64,000 nucleotides of DNA from Ignavibacteria bacterium (GCA_016191145.1 JACPPD010000003.1:437382-501381), one strand, 5' to 3'. Counted from the stretch's first letter, positions 17,692 to 27,464 are shown. The notes: generated from the letters alone by a model not told the origin. Program-made: numbers and translations.

Positions 17692-18351
17692 TTGGATTCA
17701 CAGGTACTTTTACACATATCGTATCTTTTGTTGGTCGGCGCCTCACTAGTCCGAGCCATTCTACCGTTGCGAATTTTTGCCATAGCGTCGGGGTTAACCG
17801 CAGTTGTCTATGATATTGGCATCGATCAGTTGGGCATGGTATTGTGGGAGGCAGCTTTTACTATTGTTAACGTTGTCCAGGTTGGGATTATCGTGAATGA
17901 GCGGCGGCAGGCAAGATTGAGCGAGGAGGAAAATTCGTTACGACAGCGAATGTTCAACAGACTGAGCGTTGTGGATTTCTATCGGTTGATAAGAACAGGG
18001 ACTTGGATTTCGGCCAACGAAGGGGAGATACTAACAAGACAGGGGCATCCTGTATCCAGAATTGTTCTGATTACCGATGGAGCCACTGCAGTCGAAGTTG
18101 ATGATAAAATTATTGCATATTGTCGGCAAGGCGACTTCATTGGCGAAATGGCTTTTGTTTCGGGCAACGCGGCAACAGCAACCGTTAGGACGATTGCCCC
18201 ATCTCGGTACTTAATGTGGAGATTCGTGGACTTGAAAAAACTTATCGAGCACCATCCGGACATTCGTACTGCGTTACAGACAGTGTTTAATAGAAACCTG
18301 ATTGATAAACTTTCCAGAGAATCCGCTCCCGAAGCGGAACTCGTTAACTAA
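17692..18351 (+). CDS. Popeye-like membrane protein with cyclic-nucleotide-binding domain
   Basis: A 219-residue protein with three hydrophobic segments (about 5-22, 24-40, 46-68) followed by a cyclic-nucleotide-binding fold (about 88-205). The layout and C-terminus resemble eukaryotic Popeye proteins: RYLMWR near 172-177 and a final helix ending in DKL. The phosphate-binding cassette keeps Gly151-Glu152 (GDFIGEMAF) but the usual Arg is replaced in NAATATV, so ligand binding may be altered. No ATG is available before the first membrane segment; the start appears to be TTG at 17692, preceded in frame by a stop at 17644. The next gene begins 24 bases later on the same strand. Popeye assignment is by eye. 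Confidence 0.7.
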   Translation: MDSQVLLHISYLLLVGASLVRAILPLRIFAIASGLTAVVYDIGIDQLGMVLWEAAFTIVNVVQVGIIVNERRQARLSEEENSLRQRMFNRLSVVDFYRLIRTGTWISANEGEILTRQGHPVSRIVLITDGATAVEVDDKIIAYCRQGDFIGEMAFVSGNAATATVRTIAPSRYLMWRFVDLKKLIEHHPDIRTALQTVFNRNLIDKLSRESAPEAELVN

Positions 18352-18375
18352 TTTTCCCAACAGATTTGTGAAGCG

Positions 18376-19218
18376 ATGAAAATTCTTGATGTTGATGGAC
18401 AATTGCATCTTACAAACGATGGCAAGCTGGAGATCGTATTTCTCGGTACTGGCACAGCCTTCTCACGTTCGAATTTCCAGACGAATTTCCTTATCATCAA
18501 AGGCGACACACATATTCTTGTCGATTTTGGCATGACGGGCCCTCAAGCCTTGCACGCTTTGAACCGTCGGGCCGAAGATATCTCTGTTATTCTTCCAACG
18601 CATTCCCATTCCGATCACATCGGCGGAATCGAATACCTTACACTGATTAACCGATACAGTGCTGTCCCTCAAGGACGCCCTAAACTCACCATGATCACAA
18701 CTTCGGATTATCGTCCAGTACTTTGGGATCAGTCGCTGCGGGGTGGCTTAGAGTATAATGAGATGGATTCGGAGGGCATGCGCCTCTCCTTCGATGATCT
18801 ATTCGATGTTCATCTTTGCAAGCAAATTTCTTCGGACGGACGGTTGATCTATCGGACTCATTTCTTTGGTGTCGACCTTGAATTATTTCATACCAATCAC
18901 ATTCCGGGCGAAGCCGAATCTGCGACTGACGCATTCATCACTTATGGTGTGTTTGTTGATGACAGGGTATTTATCTCTGGTGATACTAAATTTGATGAGG
19001 ATCTGATAGACCTGTATTCAGACCGCTCTGAAGTTCTCTTTCATGATGCAAGCCTCACTCGCAATGCAGTGCATGCATCCGTCAATGAGCTTATAGCACT
19101 CCCGGAATCAATAAGAAACCGGATGTACCTGATGCATTATCAGGACGAAGCAACCGACGCCGATGCCGCTGAATTTGCAGGTCTTACCAAGCGCGGAACC
19201 CGATACATTTTTGATTAA
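18376..19218 (+). CDS. Metallo-beta-lactamase-fold hydrolase (RNase Z-like subgroup)
   Basis: A 280-residue MBL-fold protein. Metal ligands can be traced: His76, His78, Asp80 and His81 in THSHSDH, a downstream His in FHTNHIPG, Asp in ISGDTKFD, and a final His in YLMHYQDEA. The N-terminal LEIVFLGTGTAFSR is the usual first strand and loop of RNase Z/phosphodiesterase-like enzymes. The Gly-Asp-Thr block and LFHDASL fit that subgroup, which cleaves phosphodiesters in RNA or cyclic nucleotides. Its position 24 bases after the Popeye-like gene suggests a shared pathway, but the substrate is unknown. Its stop codon overlaps that of the convergent bshA. Confidence 0.85.
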   Translation: MKILDVDGQLHLTNDGKLEIVFLGTGTAFSRSNFQTNFLIIKGDTHILVDFGMTGPQALHALNRRAEDISVILPTHSHSDHIGGIEYLTLINRYSAVPQGRPKLTMITTSDYRPVLWDQSLRGGLEYNEMDSEGMRLSFDDLFDVHLCKQISSDGRLIYRTHFFGVDLELFHTNHIPGEAESATDAFITYGVFVDDRVFISGDTKFDEDLIDLYSDRSEVLFHDASLTRNAVHASVNELIALPESIRNRMYLMHYQDEATDADAAEFAGLTKRGTRYIFD

Positions 19219-20351
19219 GCTGGCTGTGGTTCCTCTACAATTCGTTTGTAGAGTTCTTCATACATCGGAACAATCAGCGAGATATCAAACTTTTCTACTG
19301 CTCGCTTTCGGGCAGCCGCCTGAAACGACGCCATTTTTTTAGGCGACGACAGCAGATCAACGCAGTAGCGTGCCATCCGATTGATGTCGCCGAGTTCTGC
19401 AAGAAACCCGCTGGCACCGTGCTCCACCACTTCACCAACGCCTCCAACATTGGTTGCGATTACGGGGACGGAAGCCGACAGTGCTTCGAGAGCTGACAGG
19501 CCGAAGCTCTCCTGCTGCGACGGAAGCAGAAACAAATCTGCAACCGATAAAATTTCTGGCAGCGCCGTTTGTTTGCCGAGGAATATCACGTAATCATTCA
19601 ATCCCATTTCGCGCACTAGCCGCTCCGTTTCACTGCGGTCTGGACCATCGCCAACGAGCACCAATTTCGCCGGCAGTGTTTTTCGTACTTCCTGGAGCAC
19701 TCTAACACAGTCCATCACACGTTTAACGGGTCTGAAGTTTGATACATGCATGATTATCGGTTCGCCATTGGGTTTGATATGACTGGCAAGATCCGGACAG
19801 TCGCAACGCTGATAGAGGGCAGTATCTACGAAGTTGGGTATCACATTTATTGAAAGTTCAGGTCCAAAATTTTGAAGTGTTTTTTCCTGTAGAAACCGCG
19901 ACACTGCGGTAATTGAATCGGACTGCTCCAACGAATACCGAACCAACGGATGATATGTTGGTTCGAGGCCGACAAGAGTGATATCCGTACCATGCAATGT
20001 TGTGATCAACTTGAATGGCGCTTCGCCGTTAACAATTTCCCTGGCAAGGAAACCGCTTACTGCATGAGGTATGGCATAGTGAACATGCAGCACATCGAGT
20101 GTTTCATATTTTGCGACATCAATAATTTTTCCCGCTAAGGCGAGGGAATACAGATTAAACTCAAATAGCGGATATGCCGGTGTTTCCACTTCGTGGAAGT
20201 AAACGTTATCCTGAAAACGATCAAGTCTCATCGGAGTCGCATACGTGATGAAGTGGACTGAATGACCTCGTTTCGCCAATTCATGTCCCAATTCTGTTGC
20301 CATCACTCCGCTCCCACCGTACGTGGGGTAACACACCATTCCAATTCGCAT
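19215..20351 (-). CDS. bshA: N-acetyl-alpha-D-glucosaminyl L-malate synthase BshA
   Basis: A 378-residue GT4 glycosyltransferase that joins N-acetylglucosamine to L-malate, the first step of bacillithiol synthesis. Diagnostic segments are the N-terminal RIGMVCYPTYGGSGVMATEL, HVHYAIPHAVSGFLA near residue 98, TTLHGTDITLVG near 125, and the nucleotide-sugar block ESFGLSALEALSASVPVIATN near 290 with the conserved Glu-X7-Glu. ATG at 20351 gives the standard BshA N-terminus. bshB and bshC are not in the window. Confidence 0.92.
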   Translation of the reverse strand: MRIGMVCYPTYGGSGVMATELGHELAKRGHSVHFITYATPMRLDRFQDNVYFHEVETPAYPLFEFNLYSLALAGKIIDVAKYETLDVLHVHYAIPHAVSGFLAREIVNGEAPFKLITTLHGTDITLVGLEPTYHPLVRYSLEQSDSITAVSRFLQEKTLQNFGPELSINVIPNFVDTALYQRCDCPDLASHIKPNGEPIIMHVSNFRPVKRVMDCVRVLQEVRKTLPAKLVLVGDGPDRSETERLVREMGLNDYVIFLGKQTALPEILSVADLFLLPSQQESFGLSALEALSASVPVIATNVGGVGEVVEHGASGFLAELGDINRMARYCVDLLSSPKKMASFQAAARKRAVEKFDISLIVPMYEELYKRIVEEPQPA

Positions 20352-20372
20352 ATCGTTGCTCAATCGTTTATA

Positions 20373-21014
20373 ATGAAACAATCACCTACAAAATCTAACG
20401 GTTCACCCACTCTGTTTACCATTCAAACGCCCCTTAATCACGAAATAATTGTGCGCCGGTCGAAATTCATTGCATTTCTTCACCCCGCAACGTCGAAAGA
20501 AGAAACTCTCTCAATACTGCAGAAAATTAAAAGAGACCATTGGAGTGCTGTACATCATTGTTATGCTTACAGGCTTGGTGTTAAGGGGCTGGAATATCGT
20601 ATGTCCGATGACGGGGAACCCTCGGGAACTGCTGGCAAGCCAATATTATTCGCAATCCAAAAATCTGAGTTAACAAACGTCATCTTAATTGTTGTCCGAT
20701 ACTTTGGCGGTGTAAAACTCGGTATTGGCCCCTTATCTCGTGCCTATCTCGATACGTCTTTGCAAGTAATCAATGCAGCCGTGCGAGTGCCGATGGTTCA
20801 AATGGCATCGCTTGACGTGCATTGCACGTATGACGATGTATCACGTGTGATTGGTGTTTTCGAAGAGGCTGGCGCCAAATATGATGTTATGTATGCCGAT
20901 GCGGTAACATTCGCAGTTGTCGTCGAAGCCTCGAAGGTCGCACTCCTAACTACGCAGATTATCGAACGAACTAATTCACGTGCCGGGTACTCGAACGTAA
21001 CACTCGAAGACTGA
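20373..21014 (+). CDS. YigZ/IMPACT family protein
   Basis: A 213-residue protein with the UPF0029 N-terminal domain: RRSKFIAFLHPA, HHCYAYRLG, SDDGEPSGTAGKPIL near residue 80, and LIVVRYFGGVKLGIGPLSRA near 110. A ferredoxin-like C-terminal domain follows. Bacterial members are implicated in translation or stress and act in the cytoplasm; exact role unclear. It starts 21 bases from the divergent bshA start, so the two promoters must overlap the coding ends. Confidence 0.9.
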   Translation: MKQSPTKSNGSPTLFTIQTPLNHEIIVRRSKFIAFLHPATSKEETLSILQKIKRDHWSAVHHCYAYRLGVKGLEYRMSDDGEPSGTAGKPILFAIQKSELTNVILIVVRYFGGVKLGIGPLSRAYLDTSLQVINAAVRVPMVQMASLDVHCTYDDVSRVIGVFEEAGAKYDVMYADAVTFAVVVEASKVALLTTQIIERTNSRAGYSNVTLED

Positions 21015-21071
21015 ATTTTACATAATATCATGATACCCGGCATCAAGAGATACCCGGCATGGTGTTCAGGC

Positions 21072-24000
21072 TCAAAAATCGCCGCCGATGCTGAATAGAT
21101 AATAAGGAGAGGAAAATTGCCCGGTAGGCTCGTGGCGCCAGGCAACATCGAAGCGCAGCGGAAGACCGAGTGCAAGGGATCGTATACCAAATCCTGTACT
21201 ATAAAGAATCGGATCAGGCGCAGGAAGTGCAATTTGATTGATTGATGTCCATGCATTGCCATTTTGATCCCATGCGCCGCCGATATCAAAGAACACTTGT
21301 CCCTGCAAGCCTTGGAAAAGCGCCGGAATGGGTCCGGCCTGGAATGCAATGAGCAGAGGGAACCGAAGCTCGGCATTACTGACGAAGTATCGACTCCCCT
21401 GCCGTTCGTTGATGGCATATCCCCTTAGCGGCCATCCAGGCCGGGTAAATGCGAAATCCTCTGGATTTACAAACGGCCACCCTGCATCGCTGAAGAATCT
21501 GTTGAACCAGTTATCTATTCCTCCGATGAAAAACTTTTGTGGGTTACGGCCAAAACTGATGCCGCCACTGGTACGCAAGGCAATACTGTACATGCCACCG
21601 AGAGAAATGTACTCTCGGACGTCGGTCCGTGCAGTTACAAACGCCAAACCGTTGGAACCGATAGGTGGTGATGCTTCGAGAGTTAGATTGGCACGTGTGC
21701 CCTTTACAGGCGCCCAAAAACCCCACACTCCATCGTCGAGGACATAGGATATGCTGGGCACTGTCACAAATCTGTCGAGAGACGGCCGTGTGGGGAAATC
21801 GAGATTCTCCTTCGTCATCGCCTGAGACTGCACGCCAAGATCAATACGGGAATACCTGCTGAACGGAATCGTCATCCACCCTCGTCCGCCGTATGTTCTC
21901 AGCCTGTATAAATTCTGCAAACCATTCTCTATAATGTAGGTATATCCCGCGCTCTGAAATCCTGCAACATGGTAATCAATAATCTGCGGTTTGTAACTAT
22001 ATTGAAGATAGAAATTGCTGTTTGCCAGATCCAGATATAAACTGAGCATCAGGTAGATCTCATGGTCGCCGAGCATGTCGGAGAACAGGAACTGAGCAGT
22101 TCCCTGCGCACCATACCAATTGCTGTAACCAGCCTGACCTGTGGCAACGTCGGGCGTAAACGTTACTTTGTATTCCTTAGGATTAAAATCAACTTTCGGC
22201 TTGCCATCGTCGGTCTTGCCGCGTTTCTCGTCTGCACCAACAACATCTTCGTTGGGTGGCAGCATCGATTGGTCAGAAAAATCTACATCGTAACTTCCGT
22301 AACTCATTGCCGTTGAATCAGAGTCTGGTCCGCCGCCGATAATGCTTGCCAGTGAGTTAATCTCGTCCATTTTTCTCTGACGGAACCTTGTTAACGGAAG
22401 AGAATCTTTTACCGGCAGGTCGAATGGGTACTTTAACATGAACAAATCGTATCCAACTCGATTCTGCGAAGAAAACACAAGCTTTGTGCCATCTTTAGAA
22501 ATTGAAATCTGGCTCACTTCCTGCAAGGAATTGGTTCTTGCCCGCAACTTGCGCGTGGTCAAATCAAGTTCCCACAAGTTTCCAATACCGTTATAGTCGC
22601 CAACAAATAACACCGTCTTGTTGTCGGGCGCAACCACAATCGAGTACTTTCCGATTTCAGGGTCGGTGGTAAGGCGCTCAATGGATTTATCTGACACGTT
22701 TACACGGTATAAGTCGCGCATCGCAACATCGTGTTCCCACATAAAAAAGTTCTGCGATGTCTCAGTGCCGTCTGTTAGACGGCCTCTATCCGAAATGAAA
22801 TAAATGTATTTATTATCAGGATCCCACACTGGCTCGAGGTCTGTGAAGATGTCGTTCGTAATCTGACTCAACGTTTTAGACTCCACGTCGTAGACGTAAA
22901 TGTCGGACTGTATACTGCCTTGTGCTGCATCGAAGGCGATATATTTTCCGTCGGACGACCACGAAACGCCGCCAATTGTCTGGATGTCGAACGTCAGCGG
23001 CTGGTAATCTCCTGTTCGTGCATCAATGATGTACAGACCATCCTGTCCGCCGGCTTTGGCTCCAACAGCGAGCTTTGTCCCCTCTGGATTCCATGCAATT
23101 CCCGGTGTAAGAAAATTCAATTCCTCGAAGTCGGTTGCTCTGGCGCTTGTGGCGAGCTTCTTAACGTCCTTAGTATTTAAGTCCATCACATACAGGCCGA
23201 AGATTCCGTCACCTCTGTCCGAGATAAAAGCGATACGCTCACCGTCGGGCGAGATGGCCGGCGACGTATTGTAAAAATTGTCTTCTTTCTGATGATTCGT
23301 TAGGCGCGTAGCCCAATCTTCTACGTATTCGTATTTATCAACATCAGGAAAATAATATTTTTTAGTGTCCTTTGCCCATTGTTCCGACATTTCTTCGTAC
23401 GACATTCCAAACGAAGCTTTAAACGTAAGGTCAACATTGCCAAGCGTGCGGAAACGATTCAGCACCTCACCAACCTTGCCAGAACCATATTTTTCGGCTA
23501 CATACGACCAAAAGGCTTGACCACCACGGTAGGCAAAATATCCCGAAAGCTGGTTAAGCCCCTTTAAATACTCACTTACGGCAACATCGCGCATAAACTC
23601 GTCAGTCTTTACATCAAGCCCACCAACGGCGCTGTATTCAGCGAATCCCTCATTCATCCATAGCGGCAAAATGGCCTTGGCTGAATTGCTAATGAGTGAC
23701 TGAATTGAACCTCCATAGAACATGTCGTTGATAACGGCATGAACAAGTTCGTGGTGAATTACATGCCTGAATTTTTCATAATCGCCTTCGTAGGGAATTA
23801 CGATTCGGTTTTTAAACAATTCCGTGACGCCGCCAATGCCTTCGCTGAGAAATTCCTCGAGAACATTTGTCTGTTGAAACTGATTATGAGAACCATAAAC
23901 AATAAATACAATGCGTTTTGTTATCGAATACGATAGCGTGTGTTCAATATCTTTCAACGCCTTTTCGGCTTCAAACGCTGTGTACTTTGCTGAGTATTCA

Positions 24001-24167
24001 CCACCCTGATGGAAATACACATCGAAATTTTCCGACTGAATGTACTTCCATTCGAATGTTTGATACTGAACCTTGTTCTTGCCAAATGGTAACGACCCAG
24101 AAAACTGGGCATGAACCCGTCCTGCTGTGAGGATACATACGAGGAGAAAAATGATTATGCGACGCAT
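21072..24167 (-). CDS. Peptidase MA-like / TolB-like propeller / outer-membrane barrel fusion protein
   Basis: A 1031-residue exported protein with three parts. After a signal peptide (residues 1-20) comes a gluzincin-type metallopeptidase domain with HELVH (His139, Glu140, His143) and a downstream Glu in WMNEGFAEY (about 173). Residues about 295-640 are TolB/DPP-like propeller blades (ISPDGERIAFISDRGDG, WSSDGKYIAFDAA, ISKDGTKLVFSSQ). The last ~340 residues resemble a BamA/Omp85-type or surface-antigen beta-barrel and end in the outer-membrane-style FSIGGDF. It should sit in the outer membrane with periplasmic soluble domains. The longer in-frame start is a TTG; ATG at 24167 fits the signal peptide. 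All catalytic ligands look intact. Confidence 0.8.
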   Translation of the reverse strand: MRRIIIFLLVCILTAGRVHAQFSGSLPFGKNKVQYQTFEWKYIQSENFDVYFHQGGEYSAKYTAFEAEKALKDIEHTLSYSITKRIVFIVYGSHNQFQQTNVLEEFLSEGIGGVTELFKNRIVIPYEGDYEKFRHVIHHELVHAVINDMFYGGSIQSLISNSAKAILPLWMNEGFAEYSAVGGLDVKTDEFMRDVAVSEYLKGLNQLSGYFAYRGGQAFWSYVAEKYGSGKVGEVLNRFRTLGNVDLTFKASFGMSYEEMSEQWAKDTKKYYFPDVDKYEYVEDWATRLTNHQKEDNFYNTSPAISPDGERIAFISDRGDGIFGLYVMDLNTKDVKKLATSARATDFEELNFLTPGIAWNPEGTKLAVGAKAGGQDGLYIIDARTGDYQPLTFDIQTIGGVSWSSDGKYIAFDAAQGSIQSDIYVYDVESKTLSQITNDIFTDLEPVWDPDNKYIYFISDRGRLTDGTETSQNFFMWEHDVAMRDLYRVNVSDKSIERLTTDPEIGKYSIVVAPDNKTVLFVGDYNGIGNLWELDLTTRKLRARTNSLQEVSQISISKDGTKLVFSSQNRVGYDLFMLKYPFDLPVKDSLPLTRFRQRKMDEINSLASIIGGGPDSDSTAMSYGSYDVDFSDQSMLPPNEDVVGADEKRGKTDDGKPKVDFNPKEYKVTFTPDVATGQAGYSNWYGAQGTAQFLFSDMLGDHEIYLMLSLYLDLANSNFYLQYSYKPQIIDYHVAGFQSAGYTYIIENGLQNLYRLRTYGGRGWMTIPFSRYSRIDLGVQSQAMTKENLDFPTRPSLDRFVTVPSISYVLDDGVWGFWAPVKGTRANLTLEASPPIGSNGLAFVTARTDVREYISLGGMYSIALRTSGGISFGRNPQKFFIGGIDNWFNRFFSDAGWPFVNPEDFAFTRPGWPLRGYAINERQGSRYFVSNAELRFPLLIAFQAGPIPALFQGLQGQVFFDIGGAWDQNGNAWTSINQIALPAPDPILYSTGFGIRSLALGLPLRFDVAWRHEPTGQFSSPYYLFSIGGDF

Positions 24168-24269
24168 GCGATTGTGCAATGATACAAAGCAGGGACGCCT
24201 CTGGTATCGTGCTTGTTACCAGTGGCAATTATTCCGGTGACGAGTAGATCTGCTTAATCGTGGAACTGT

Positions 24270-25121
24270 TTAATCTTGCCTGCCCGTTTCGCGTTCTGTT
24301 TCTGCAGGTCTGCGTTTCTTTTTAACGGAATATACTTTCAGCGCTTCCTGAGCAGCGTTTTGTTCGGCATCCTTCTTGTTTTTTCCGCTACCGGTACCAA
24401 CTTTTTTATCGGCAACAAAAACCTCTACGGTAAAGAATTTCTCATGGTCGGGTCCTTCTTCACGAACAACGATATACCGCGGTGTTCCAAAGCCCTTAGC
24501 CTGTGAAGTTTCCAACAGAAGGCTTTTATAGTTGGTATCGTGTACCAGACTTTCCCTGACCATGATGGGCAGAAGTTTATCTACAATAAACCGACGTACC
24601 TCTTCAAATCCCCTGTCGAGATACACAGCCGCAATGATGGCTTCGAGTGCATCGGCAAGCATGCTGTCGTTGCCGCGCTCCAAACTTTGGCGGGCACTAA
24701 AACTTAAAAACAACAATTCATCGAGACGAATTGCCTTGGCACAAATAGCAAGAGATTTTTTATTGACGATCCACGACCGCATCTTGGTTAGCTCGCCTTC
24801 GAGAACTTGCTTGTGGTTATAAAACAAGTACTCTGCTGTAATCATTCCAAGAATGGAATCACCCAGGAATTCAAGCCGCTCGTTTGAGCGATGATCGGGT
24901 GTATTAACAACCTGAAGATAGGAGCGATGCGTCAGCGCTTGTTCGTAAGGAGCGGGATTGTGAATATCTACGCCGATGAGTTCTTCCAACCGAGACACTT
25001 TATCGGGTGTTAATGCTTCACTCGAGGGAAAGAGTTCACGAAAAACTGCATTACTGACCGAACCTTTTGCCCCAGTCAACTTTAACAGGTTTGCGTAGAG
25101 CTGGCCAAATATATCTTTCAC
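24270..25121 (-). CDS. rnc: Ribonuclease III
   Basis: A 283-residue double-stranded-RNA endonuclease. The catalytic signature ERLEFLGDSILGMITAEYL is near residue 82, with LADALEAIIAAVYLD near 155 supplying the second set of acidic residues. A dsRNA-binding domain occupies about 190-265 (KEFF-type strand, GTGSGKNKKDAEQNAAQEAL). A ~35-residue N-terminal extension and a basic C-terminal tail make it longer than E. coli RNase III. The start is GTG at 25121, preceded by an AGGGTAGG purine stretch; no ATG is near. It closes the fatty-acid gene cluster, a common arrangement. Confidence 0.93.
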   Translation of the reverse strand: MKDIFGQLYANLLKLTGAKGSVSNAVFRELFPSSEALTPDKVSRLEELIGVDIHNPAPYEQALTHRSYLQVVNTPDHRSNERLEFLGDSILGMITAEYLFYNHKQVLEGELTKMRSWIVNKKSLAICAKAIRLDELLFLSFSARQSLERGNDSMLADALEAIIAAVYLDRGFEEVRRFIVDKLLPIMVRESLVHDTNYKSLLLETSQAKGFGTPRYIVVREEGPDHEKFFTVEVFVADKKVGTGSGKNKKDAEQNAAQEALKVYSVKKKRRPAETERETGRQD

Positions 25122-25139
25122 AAATACCTACCCTGTTCT

Positions 25140-26399
25140 CTACTCCGTAAATGCCTTAAAACAAAGCGTTGCGTTATGGCCGCCAAAACCAAACGTATTG
25201 CTTAAGGCCGACTTTATCGTTCTGTTCTTAGGAGCATTGGCAACATAATCCAGATCGCAGTCAGGATCTGGATTGATTTGATTGATGGTAGGGGGCGCAA
25301 TTTGATGGTGAATTGCAAGTGCTGTTGCAATTGCTTCTACAGCACCGGCTGCGCCCAGAAGATGCCCGGTCATAGACTTTGTTGAACTCACACTTAACAA
25401 ATTTGCATGATTGGCAAATACTGTTTTAATTGCTGCCGACTCCGACTTATCGTTAAAGGGAGTTGAGGTTCCGTGAGCATTGATGTAGTCGATATCCGCC
25501 GGTACAAGGTGGGCATCTTCGATTGCAAGACGCATTGAGCGCACAGCACCCTCTCCGCCAGGAGCAGGCTGTGTGATGTGGAATGCATCGTCGGTTAAAC
25601 CAATGCCTGCAATTTCTGCATAGATCTTTGCGCCTCTGTTTGCGGCATGCTCAAGGGTTTCGAGAACGAGAATGCCGCCCCCTTCACCCATCACGAAACC
25701 ATCTCTGTCGCGGTCGAATGGCCTACTTGCAGTAGCTGGGTCGTCGTTGCGTGTAGAAAGCGCCTTCATGGCGTTAAAGCCGCCAATTCCCATTGGGCAA
25801 ACCACAGCCTCGGAGCCCCCGGCCAGCATAATGTCTGCCATTCCCCGCTGCATGAGCATATAGGCATCTGCTATCGAGTGACTCGATGTAGCACATGCCG
25901 AAACTGTAGCATAGTTCGGACCCTTAAATCCATAGCGTATGGCAATGTGTCCCGCTGCAATATCGGAGATCAGCATCGGCACAAAGAATGGTGAGATCCT
26001 ATCTGGTTTCCCGTTGCGCTCATAGAGGTTCTGCTGCTGATGGTGATACGTCCACATCCCGCCAATACCCGAACCAAACACAACTCCCGTTCTTTCTTTG
26101 TTAACTACATTGATGTCCAGGCCGGAATCATCAAATGCCATCACGGCAGCGGACATCGCAAACTGCGTGAAGAGATCCATGCGTTGCACCTCCTTACGCG
26201 AAATGAACTGAAGTGGATCATACCCCTTTACTTCACAGGCAAACTGTGTATCAAATTCCGTTGCATCGAAACGCGTAATGGTATTGGCGCCGCTCACGCC
26301 TCTGAGCATGCCATTCCAGAACTCCGAGGCGCTATTCCCAATAGGGGTAACAGCGCCAATGCCCGTAATGACAATTCGCGGTGCGGCGTTCCATTGCAT
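25140..26399 (-). CDS. fabF: 3-oxoacyl-ACP synthase II (FabF)
   Basis: A 419-residue condensing enzyme that elongates acyl-ACP with malonyl-ACP. The active-site Cys lies in SACATSSHSIADA near residue 168, the two His in NAHGTSTPFND near 308 and TKSMTGHLLGAAGA near 345, and the C-terminus NTFGFGGHNATL is typical. Start MQWNAAPRIVITGIGAV is one codon block longer than E. coli FabF. It follows acpP by 20 bases. Confidence 0.95.
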   Translation of the reverse strand: MQWNAAPRIVITGIGAVTPIGNSASEFWNGMLRGVSGANTITRFDATEFDTQFACEVKGYDPLQFISRKEVQRMDLFTQFAMSAAVMAFDDSGLDINVVNKERTGVVFGSGIGGMWTYHHQQQNLYERNGKPDRISPFFVPMLISDIAAGHIAIRYGFKGPNYATVSACATSSHSIADAYMLMQRGMADIMLAGGSEAVVCPMGIGGFNAMKALSTRNDDPATASRPFDRDRDGFVMGEGGGILVLETLEHAANRGAKIYAEIAGIGLTDDAFHITQPAPGGEGAVRSMRLAIEDAHLVPADIDYINAHGTSTPFNDKSESAAIKTVFANHANLLSVSSTKSMTGHLLGAAGAVEAIATALAIHHQIAPPTINQINPDPDCDLDYVANAPKNRTIKSALSNTFGFGGHNATLCFKAFTE

Positions 26400-26419
26400 A
26401 GAGGGCTATTCAGTACAGA

Positions 26420-26656
26420 TTACGAGTGTTGTGATTCAATGTAGGAAATTGCTTCGGCGACGGTAGTGATCTTCTCGGCATCCGAATCGTCGATAGTCAG
26501 ATTAAATGCGCGCTCGAATTCCATAATCAGCTCTACGGTATCGAGCGAATCCGCATTGAGATCGTTCGTGAACGACGCCTCAGGTTTTACCTGAGACTCT
26601 TCTACACCGAGCTTGCTGACGATGATTTCAGTCACCTTTTGCGCAACGGTCGACAT
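26420..26656 (-). CDS. acpP: Acyl carrier protein
   Basis: A 78-residue acidic protein with the phosphopantetheine attachment motif [14 protein letters not shown], Ser at about residue 38. It carries growing acyl chains for the Fab enzymes around it. ATG at 26656 gives the standard AcpP N-terminus ([18 protein letters not shown]); an in-frame upstream start would read through the intergenic sequence. Confidence 0.95.
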   Translation of the reverse strand: MSTVAQKVTEIIVSKLGVEESQVKPEASFTNDLNADSLDTVELIMEFERAFNLTIDDSDAEKITTVAEAISYIESQHS

Positions 26657-26717
26657 ACTGTACCCTTCAGTTTGAAAATAAGTTGATTGTTCCTCACACC
26701 ACAAATGCTTCTGCAGA

Positions 26718-27464
26718 TCACATTGCAAGACCACCGTCTACATTGATCACCTGTCCTGTGATGTACGATGCATCATCGGAAAGGAGAAATGCTACAACCT
26801 TTGCAATCTCGTTTGCGCTTGCGATTCGTTTTAACGGAATGGAGTGGGAATACGTTTGTTTTTGTTCTTCGTTAAGCTTACCGGTCATATCGGTTTCAAC
26901 ATAGCCCGGAGCAACGCAATTTACTAAAACGTTCCGACTCGCCAGTTCCTTCGCCAGCGACTTCGTAAGCCCTACCAATCCTGCCTTCGATGCGCTGTAG
27001 TTCACCTGGCCGGCATTACCAGACAAGCCCACAATACTTCCGATGTTAACGATACGCCCGTACCGCTGACTCATCATCTGTCTCGATACCGACTTACAAA
27101 AGTTGAATGCCCCGCCGAGGTTTGTAGTAAGCACGTCCGCCCAATCTTTAGCAGACATACGCATGATAAGTCCGTCCCTGGTGATGCCTGCATTATTCAC
27201 AAGACCATCAATGCGGCCAGCGTCTTTTGCAACACCTTCTACAAATTGCATAACATCTTCAACATTGGTAACATCGAGCTGTTTGAACTCTACGATTCCT
27301 CCTGCATCAGATACTTCCGAAACAATACCCGCTGCCTTGTCTGCGCCGCTGTTGTACGTGGCATAGACACGTGCTCCGCCAGCGCACAGAATGCGCACGA
27401 TGGCTTCGCCAATGCCGCGCGACCCGCCAGTTACGATAATGATTTTCCCATCGAGGCTCATCAT
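26718..27464 (-). CDS. fabG: 3-oxoacyl-ACP reductase FabG
   Basis: A 248-residue short-chain dehydrogenase that reduces 3-oxoacyl-ACP with NADPH. It shows the Rossmann motif [10 protein letters not shown] near residue 13, NNAG near 92, catalytic Ser in NIGSIVG (about 142), YSASKAG with Tyr and Lys near 155, and the C-terminal [13 protein letters not shown]. The start has two adjacent ATG codons (27464 and 27461), and overlaps the end of fabD. Confidence 0.95.
   Translation of the reverse strand: MMSLDGKIIIVTGGSRGIGEAIVRILCAGGARVYATYNSGADKAAGIVSEVSDAGGIVEFKQLDVTNVEDVMQFVEGVAKDAGRIDGLVNNAGITRDGLIMRMSAKDWADVLTTNLGGAFNFCKSVSRQMMSQRYGRIVNIGSIVGLSGNAGQVNYSASKAGLVGLTKSLAKELASRNVLVNCVAPGYVETDMTGKLNEEQKQTYSHSIPLKRIASANEIAKVVAFLLSDDASYITGQVINVDGGLAM

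Noticed and set aside
24201..24222. Inverted repeat CTGGTA/TACCAG between the barrel-protein gene and rnc
   Set aside because: Six-base arms with a ten-base loop and no T-run; too weak to call a terminator.
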